Shown here in pieces: positions 57,918-64,000 of a stretch of DNA of 64,000 nucleotides. Below the pieces are notes generated by a model that saw nothing but the letters and a program-made list of their open reading frames with translations, had not been told where the DNA came from and searched no databases. Made by a program: the position numbers and the translations under genes. Origin of the DNA: JAIVJZ01 sp036386515 (GTDB lineage Bacteria; Acidobacteriota; Blastocatellia; Pyrinomonadales; Pyrinomonadaceae); contig DASVVO010000024.1 in NCBI GenBank assembly GCA_036386515.1, forward strand, positions 1 to 64,000. Reading direction: 5' to 3'. How positions within the stretch are numbered: the stretch's first letter is position 1; each line of letters opens with the position of its first letter.

Positions 57918-58218
57918 TTTCTGTTTCGACTTTATCCTGCCGGCGGATGGTACGCACCCATGATAAAAACTCGTCCACGCTTTCTTCTTCCGGCCAAAAA
58001 TCCCCCTGCAACTCTTTGATATCGTGTATTGGCTCAACTCCTTGCTTCTTCGCCAATTCCCATGCGCGCGCATGTGCCTCTCTTCGCGCCTCTTCGCGCG
58101 CTAGTTCAGCTTCATGTTCCAATCGCTCGAAGAGTGAAAGATAATTTTCTGACGAAGGCGACATCGCAGGTGGATGGGAGCGCACACTCTCAACCGCTGT
58201 CTCAACAAAAGTGCTCAT
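57910..58218 (-). CDS. Putative antitoxin partner of VapC, helical
   Basis: The protein has 102 residues from the ATG at 58218 (GAGGTAAAC upstream). It is highly charged and helical (LFERLEHEAELAREEARREA, HARAWELAKKQGVEPIHDIK). The C-terminal part, DFWPEEESVDEFLSWVRTIR, resembles toxin-neutralising tails. No ribbon-helix-helix or AbrB DNA-binding fold is recognisable, so it is not a standard VapB. An 8-base overlap with vapC supports a toxin-antitoxin unit. Confidence 0.7.
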   Translation of the reverse strand: MSTFVETAVESVRSHPPAMSPSSENYLSLFERLEHEAELAREEARREAHARAWELAKKQGVEPIHDIKELQGDFWPEEESVDEFLSWVRTIRRQDKVETENE

Positions 58219-58244
58219 AATCTGTTTACCTCTGACCACGCCAA

Positions 58245-58658
58245 TCAAATATGTGTAATAAGACCGTCCTCGGCGGCGGCGATAATTTTATTTTTCAACT
58301 CAGTGTTGATTCGATTGTCTTCTAAAAGATTTTCCGCAGCCGCTTTGATTTGTTCAAGAGCCTTTTTAGTGTCCTCTAACCATCCCGCGTCTCTCATGTA
58401 GGCTTGCAGAAAGTATTTACCCCACTCCTTCACGTCCTCTTTGTCAGGCACAGTGAAAAACATTGTCCGGTTAACGATGTTTCTATCGAGAAGAGTGAGG
58501 TCTTGCCGATCCAATGCTTGCTTCGCTCCCCGGTAACAATCTTCTAACATATCTCGATAAACTGCGGCTTCCGCTTGGCTCTCGGCGGCTATTTGTTCAG
58601 CTTTCCGCAAGCGTTCCAGCAGCGTTTCACGCTCTTCTTCCCATGTGACTTCACTCAC
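58245..58658 (-). CDS. Coiled-coil protein of unknown function in the MoxR-vWA operon
   Basis: The protein has 137 residues. An N-terminal coiled coil (EERETLLERLRKAEQIAAES) is followed by a mixed segment (NRTMFFTVPDKEDVKEWGKY) and a helical C-terminus (DTKKALEQIKAAAENLLEDN). It sits 26 bases before the putative antitoxin ATG and is probably part of the operon. The codons are AT-richer than in the MoxR gene. No family is recognised; it might be an additional antitoxin or adaptor. Confidence 0.6.
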   Translation of the reverse strand: MSEVTWEEERETLLERLRKAEQIAAESQAEAAVYRDMLEDCYRGAKQALDRQDLTLLDRNIVNRTMFFTVPDKEDVKEWGKYFLQAYMRDAGWLEDTKKALEQIKAAAENLLEDNRINTELKNKIIAAAEDGLITHI

Positions 58659-58742
58659 AGATAATTACCTCTCTTCATCCATCGAGTACTAAAAAGACCG
58701 AAGACTACGGCTGCTTTGAATTCATGAACATGCGAACTGCAT

Positions 58743-58973
58743 TCAACTCCCCATTGTTTTGTATAAGATCGGTTCTCGGATCACTTCGTCGCCGTCAGTT
58801 GCGATCAACGTCAAGGCCTGATTCGCCTCAAGCACCGTCTCGACGGCATCGCGCAAATTGCTCCGCGCCTCGTCCAGGTCTGCGCCCTGCGTGCTGACGC
58901 CGGGCAGTTCTTCGACGAAGCCGACGTAGCCTTCGGGCACTTTGAGGTAGACGGCGTTAAACGTCCTCTCCAT
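58743..58973 (-). CDS. HicB-like (UPF0150) antitoxin-type protein without HicA
   Basis: The protein has 76 residues from the ATG at 58973, with GGAG 7 bases upstream. The partial RNase-H-like fold of HicB is recognisable in FNAVYLKVPEGYVGFVEELP then GVSTQGADLDEARSNLRDAV and ETVLEANQAL. HicB normally neutralises HicA, but no HicA frame lies in the 85 bases downstream or upstream. It starts 12 bases after the MoxR stop, so it is cotranscribed with the AAA+ ATPase. Confidence 0.8.
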   Translation of the reverse strand: MERTFNAVYLKVPEGYVGFVEELPGVSTQGADLDEARSNLRDAVETVLEANQALTLIATDGDEVIREPILYKTMGS

Positions 58974-58984
58974 ATTCAAACTCC

Positions 58985-60454
<1,470 letters not shown>

Positions 60455-60539
60455 TACTTTAAAATTACTTCCCTCTTCGTGCGGATGATTGCTGAAATTT
60501 GAGCCGCGGACGGCGGACGATGAACGCTTCCCTCTCCCG

Positions 60540-60711
60540 TCATAATTTCAAAGGCGACGCTTCCCATTCCTCTCTCGTCAGCCCGTACCGGAGTCGGTCG
60601 AAGCATGCGCTCATTCGTGTAGATCATGCGGCGCGGCGCGCCCTCGCGCCGGAAGCCGGGTTTTTCGTGAAGCGCGACGGAAGCCGCGTTGCCGCCCTCG
60701 TAGGCTCTACG
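60540..60711 (-). pseudogene. Frameshifted 3' fragment of a GNAT acetyltransferase gene
   Basis: On the minus strand the first half reads AYEGGNAASVALHEKPGFRR then EGAPRRMIYTNERM, the N-x-x-S-V-x-L-H-x-K-x-G-F pattern of RimJ-type GNAT enzymes. Shifting the frame by one base near 60603 gives FDRLRYGLTREEWEASPLKL and a stop at 60540-60542, the expected C-terminus of that family. The 5' two thirds of the gene are missing; the fragment touches the 3' end of the NUDIX-MBL gene. A single-base frameshift plus truncation makes it dead. Confidence 0.72.
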
Positions 60712-62302
60712 AACGCGTCAACGCGCGCGCGGCGTTCGCCTCATCCGCCGCGACGAAGTTTCCCTCCGGCGTTTGCGCGACGAGTTTGTCCGCCACGAGT
60801 TTTTCGAGATGCGCCAGCACGGCGCGGGCGGCCAGCGCGTGCGCTTTCGGGTGTACGTCCGTGTAGACGCGCGCGACGATCTCCGGGGCGGTCGTCGCGC
60901 CCTCGCGCACGGCGCGCAGGATGTCGCGCTCGCGTTCGAGCCGGTGCGCGATGTATTCCTCGATCTTCGCGCGCGGCGCGGCGACCGCCGCGCCGTGCCC
61001 GCCGAAGAGGACTTTGACGTGCGGCAGGAGCGCGCGGTAGCGTTCGAGCGAGGCGAGATAATCGCGCACGCTGCCTTCGGGCGGATCGATCAGAACCGAA
61101 CCGAGGCCGACGATGTTGTCGCCCGTGACGAGCGCGCCGGTGCGCGGCTCGTAAAAGCTGAGATGGCCGCGCGTGTGTCCCGGCGTGTGCATCGCGCGCA
61201 AGCTGAGAGGGGGCGCGCCCGCGAGTTCGATCAAGTCGCCGTCTTCGATGAAGCGATCCACTTGCACCTGGCCGCGCAAACTCTCCGCGGTTTGGCGGTG
61301 CGCGGCGACGGGGACGCGGCCGCCGAGATGCCGCCGCAGCGCGTCCGTGCCCGCGACGTGATCCGGGTGATGGTGCGTCAGGATGATCTCGCGGACGTTG
61401 CGGCCTTCGGCGATGAGTTCGTCCACGCAGGCGGCGAGCGCGGCCTGCTCTTCATGGTCGGGCGAGCCGGGGTCGAGGATGACGAGTTCGCCGTGGCCGA
61501 TGATGTAGGCGTTGGTGTGCGTGGCGGGCGGCTTCGTCGGCGTGCGCAGAGGGAAGCAGATGAAGCCGGGCATGAACTCGATGCGGCGCACAGGCTCGCG
61601 CCGCGCCTGGGGCACGCGCAGAAAACGCCCGGCCGTCTCCTCCGTCAAGCCCTCGCTCAAAACTCTCAGGGCGTGCAGCACGGGCGGCGCGACGAGCGCG
61701 TCAGAGCGTTCCCAACGCCCGATCGCGGCGGTCGCCGTCGTCCACTCTCCGTCCTCAAACTCCGCCGTCAGCACGCGCGGCTCCTGCTTGCGCGGGCAGC
61801 GCACGAGAAAGAACCAGGTGTCGAAGCGGCGGGGGCTGAAGGGGGGCGTCACCCAACGTCCGGCGAAAGTGAAATCGCGCGCGTCGAGGCGCAGGCCGTA
61901 GTGCGCGAGCAGTTGCGGGAAGGACATGCGCTGCGAGGCGAGGTCGTCGAGCACGGAAGCGAGTTGGCCTCTCGTCAGGGCGTCCGCGCCGCGCGCGACG
62001 AGCACGCCGAGTTCTTCAAACAACTCGCGGGCGGCGCAGGCGATCATGGCCGCCGTTTCCGGGTCGGGCGAGTTGTCCACGGGCGTCGCGGCGTCTTCCG
62101 CGTCGCGCTGGCCGCCGGGAAAAGCGTGGAAGCCGCCGAGGAAAGCCAACTGTTCGCCGCGCCGCGCCCAGTAGACTTCGGGCACGCGCTCGCCTTCCGT
62201 CTCGCGCACGAGGATGACGGCGGCGGCATCTCTGGGCACGGCGTCGGCGGCCTTGCCGCGCGGCGCGGCGGGCATCGTAGTTTGCGATTCGTTGAGGGAC
62301 AT
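60707..62302 (-). CDS. Fused NUDIX hydrolase and metallo-beta-lactamase-fold hydrolase
   Basis: The protein has 531 residues. Residues about 20-230 are a NUDIX domain (LAFLGGFHAFPGGQRDAEDA, then AARELFEELGVL with the REXXEE core; the usual spacing is broken by an insert with PVDNSPDPET). The C-terminal half is a LACTB2-like MBL fold: NAYIIGHGELVILDPG, LTHHHPDHVAG (zinc site), HTPGHTRGHLSFY, LVTGDNIVG, LFGGHGAAV. Each part cleaves a phosphate or ester bond on small molecules. The fusion exists in other bacteria, and its combined substrate is unknown. The start is taken at the ATG at 62302; a longer frame begins at 62350. Confidence 0.87.
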   Translation of the reverse strand: MSLNESQTTMPAAPRGKAADAVPRDAAAVILVRETEGERVPEVYWARRGEQLAFLGGFHAFPGGQRDAEDAATPVDNSPDPETAAMIACAARELFEELGVLVARGADALTRGQLASVLDDLASQRMSFPQLLAHYGLRLDARDFTFAGRWVTPPFSPRRFDTWFFLVRCPRKQEPRVLTAEFEDGEWTTATAAIGRWERSDALVAPPVLHALRVLSEGLTEETAGRFLRVPQARREPVRRIEFMPGFICFPLRTPTKPPATHTNAYIIGHGELVILDPGSPDHEEQAALAACVDELIAEGRNVREIILTHHHPDHVAGTDALRRHLGGRVPVAAHRQTAESLRGQVQVDRFIEDGDLIELAGAPPLSLRAMHTPGHTRGHLSFYEPRTGALVTGDNIVGLGSVLIDPPEGSVRDYLASLERYRALLPHVKVLFGGHGAAVAAPRAKIEEYIAHRLERERDILRAVREGATTAPEIVARVYTDVHPKAHALAARAVLAHLEKLVADKLVAQTPEGNFVAADEANAARALTRS

Positions 62303-62474
62303 ACTTCGGTTGAGAAATCGTCTTCGCCGGAGACGATTCACGCGCTCCAAAAATTTATGCTTCTGTCTATCGCTTGGCCTAACCGGCGCGCAGAGATCAT
62401 AATTGTTAAGAAGCTCGCCGATGGCGCGTCCGGTTCAAGCTGTTGTTAGATTGCGAGCCTTGCGGGTTGCGCCT

Positions 62475-63014
62475 TCAGTGAACCCATGACATGAAAGGCA
62501 GGGCTTCGTCGTCGAACAATGTGATGTTGTCATCGCCTCGCCTTACGTTCCCCACTTTGTAACTGCCGTATTGCTTCTTTAAATGAGCGACCACAAAATC
62601 TTTTAACTCTTGCTCAAGCCCGTCGTCCCTTATTTGCCGAAGCAGTTGCCGCTCTATCACAAGCGATTTAGGGACATAGTATTTCCGGAAAAAATCAATC
62701 TTCTCGAACTTGAAGCGAACGCCTTCTCGATGCCATGAGAACTCATAGGTAAAGTCCACTTGCTTGATCCCAAGTTGATGTAGCTTGCTCATCCAGCCAT
62801 ATTTAACGCCCTCACCCCTCTGACCACTCTTCAGCGTGGCGACGAATGACTCAAGCTCGAAACATCCGGCAATTCTCTCGGTACACATTCCGGTCTTTTC
62901 GTTTTCGAGCTGCCGAATGAGTCGCTCAACCCTGGCTTCAGCCTCAAGCTGCGGGATTGTAGTTTGACTGCCGAAAGACGAGGTCAGAAATATACTCAGT
63001 ATTAAATAAATCAT
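62475..63014 (-). CDS. Exported protein of unknown function
   Basis: The protein has 179 residues. The N-terminus (MIYLILSIFLTSSFGSQ) is a short signal peptide. Then come a helical segment (LEAEARVERLIRQLENEKTG), a Cys pair (GMCTERIAGCFELE) and a beta/alpha region (VDFTYEFSWHREGVRFKFEK). GC is lower than in its neighbours, which suggests acquisition. No known family. It has no operon partner on its strand. Confidence 0.6.
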   Translation of the reverse strand: MIYLILSIFLTSSFGSQTTIPQLEAEARVERLIRQLENEKTGMCTERIAGCFELESFVATLKSGQRGEGVKYGWMSKLHQLGIKQVDFTYEFSWHREGVRFKFEKIDFFRKYYVPKSLVIERQLLRQIRDDGLEQELKDFVVAHLKKQYGSYKVGNVRRGDDNITLFDDEALPFMSWVH

Positions 63015-63185
63015 GGCTCAAGTTTTAATTCCATAGCTCAATACAATGGGGAGCAATCTAATCAGGAGGATGAGAATTATAGCACCCGGAGGAAGGCAAC
63101 AGTAAAAAGGCGAAAGCGAAGCGGGGCGCAAACGCCCCTCCCGGCTTCACTTCCGCCTATCGCCTATTCGGTTGTGACCCGACTC

Positions 63186-64000
63186 TTACGCGCGCGGCCT
63201 GACGGTCAGAAAGATCGTGTTGCCGCGACGATTGACGAGCAGGAGCGCGGGGCGCGTGCCCGTGCGCCCGACGGCGGCGGTCAGATCACCGCTCGAACGA
63301 ATGGGCTGGCGGTTGGCCTGCACGATCACGTCGCCGCGCTGGATGCCCGCGTCGGCGGCGGGGCCGTTCGGGTCAACGTCGGCCACGGCCACGCCCTGCG
63401 CGCCCGGCTGCAACTCCAACTCGCGCGCCAGTTCCGGCGTGATCGGCTGCACGCGGACGCCGAGTTTTCCGGTCGTCTCGCCCGTCGCGCCCGCGCCCGG
63501 TTCGGAGCCGCCCGGTTCGCCCTCGCGCCGCGCCGCCTGCGTAAACTCGCCGAGCGTCGCGCGCACCTGCTGCTCGCGCCCGTCGCGCACGACGGTGAGC
63601 GTGACCTCCGTGCCCGGCGCGGCGCTGGCGATGCGGTTGCGCAGAGAGTTCACATCGTTGACGGTCGCGCCGCCCACGGCCGTGATCACGTCGCCCTGTT
63701 TCAGCCCGGCGCGCTCGCCCGCGCTGCCCGCCGTGACCGCGCCGATGATGACGCCGCGCACTTCCTTGAGGTCGAGGCTCGCCGCGATGTCCGACGTGAC
63801 TTCCTGAATCTGCACGCCGAGCTGACCGCGACGCACCTTGCCGCCCTTGACCAGTTGCTCCATCACCCCGCGCGCCATGTTGGAGGGGATGGCGAAGCCG
63901 ATGCCGATGCTGCCGCCGGTGGGCGATAGGATTTGCGAATTGATGCCGATCAGTTCGCCGCTTGTGTTGACGAGCGCGCCGCCGGAGTTGCCGCGATTGA
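63186..64000 (-). CDS. HtrA/DegP-type serine protease, C-terminal part (runs off the window)
   Basis: The gene continues past 64000; only the last 270 codons are here. They start with RGNSGGALVNTSGELIGIN, the catalytic Ser motif GNSGG, then GGSIGIGFAIPSNMARGVM. Two PDZ domains follow: GQLGVQIQEVTSDIAASLDL to NSLRNRIASAAPGTEVTLTV and, after a Gly/Glu-rich linker (EGEPGGSEPGAGATGETTG), KLGVRVQPITPELARELELQ to RGDVIVQANRQPIRSSGDLT. This is the DegP/DegQ plan, a periplasmic quality-control protease. The signal peptide and remaining triad lie outside. Confidence 0.92.
   Translation of the reverse strand, partial: NRGNSGGALVNTSGELIGINSQILSPTGGSIGIGFAIPSNMARGVMEQLVKGGKVRRGQLGVQIQEVTSDIAASLDLKEVRGVIIGAVTAGSAGERAGLKQGDVITAVGGATVNDVNSLRNRIASAAPGTEVTLTVVRDGREQQVRATLGEFTQAARREGEPGGSEPGAGATGETTGKLGVRVQPITPELARELELQPGAQGVAVADVDPNGPAADAGIQRGDVIVQANRQPIRSSGDLTAAVGRTGTRPALLLVNRRGNTIFLTVRPRA

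Noticed and set aside
58680..58742. HicA remnant beside the HicB-like gene
   Set aside because: No HicA-like residues in any frame; too short to support.

Overview
The window is high-GC chromosomal DNA with long, densely packed, bidirectional genes. I infer an Acidobacteriota member, probably Blastocatellia-like. The basis is the gene families: Calx-beta/FG-GAP/DUF4214 surface protein, Ser/Thr kinase-TPR receptor, M28-PDZ peptidase, egtB/egtD/egtA, serC...serA-DUF1015, CruA/CruP-type cyclase and carboxypeptidase-regulatory-like secreted proteins. No rRNA or ribosomal protein gene is present to fix the lineage.

Layout. 0-8.4 kb: secreted small protein, HxlR regulator, PQQ-type sugar dehydrogenase lipoprotein, two coupled RlaP-like nucleotidyltransferases, trxB, then hydroxyacyl-CoA dehydrogenase, PilZ protein and enoyl-CoA hydratase. 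8.6-11.2 kb: tRNA-Ala(GGC) followed by an integron-type cassette array without an integrase (CALIN), with four cassettes and three clear attC sites. 11.4-16.9 kb: a giant surface protein. 17-25.2 kb: an M15-like peptidase and a phosphate-themed block of ppk1, a secreted kinase-fold protein, a DUF4956 membrane protein and a secreted Cys-phosphatase. 25.4-34.9 kb: small genes, a PLD-family synthase with an EEP hydrolase, mscL and the ergothioneine genes egtB/egtD/egtA. 35-44.7 kb: small secreted and membrane proteins, a CruA/CruP-type flavoprotein, a kinase-TPR receptor followed by two tiny proteins sharing a conserved motif, an RRM protein and an M28 peptidase. 44.9-51.2 kb: PD40 propeller, then serC, SDR, a PIN pair, serA and DUF1015 on the minus strand. 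51.4-54.3 kb: 21-bp repeat array, BNR protein, and a Spy-like/PhhB pair behind a MerR-type promoter. 54.3-56.1 kb: a low-GC two-gene island between two copies of a palindromic repeat. 56.1-60.5 kb: a MoxR-vWA operon with four small toxin-antitoxin-like genes inside it. 60.5-64 kb: GNAT remnant, NUDIX-MBL fusion, secreted unknown and a partial HtrA protease.

Two threads cross the window. First, many intergenic gaps carry 7-bp (or 21-bp) tandem word repeats arranged as long hairpins; two of them are homologous copies. Second, AT-richer accessory modules (cassette array, two PIN systems, the palindrome-flanked island, a leaderless HTH gene) are set into GC-rich housekeeping DNA. The least explained items are the integrase-less cassette array, the kinase plus twin IIIQGGGS small proteins, the palindrome-bounded island and the MoxR/TA/vWA operon.
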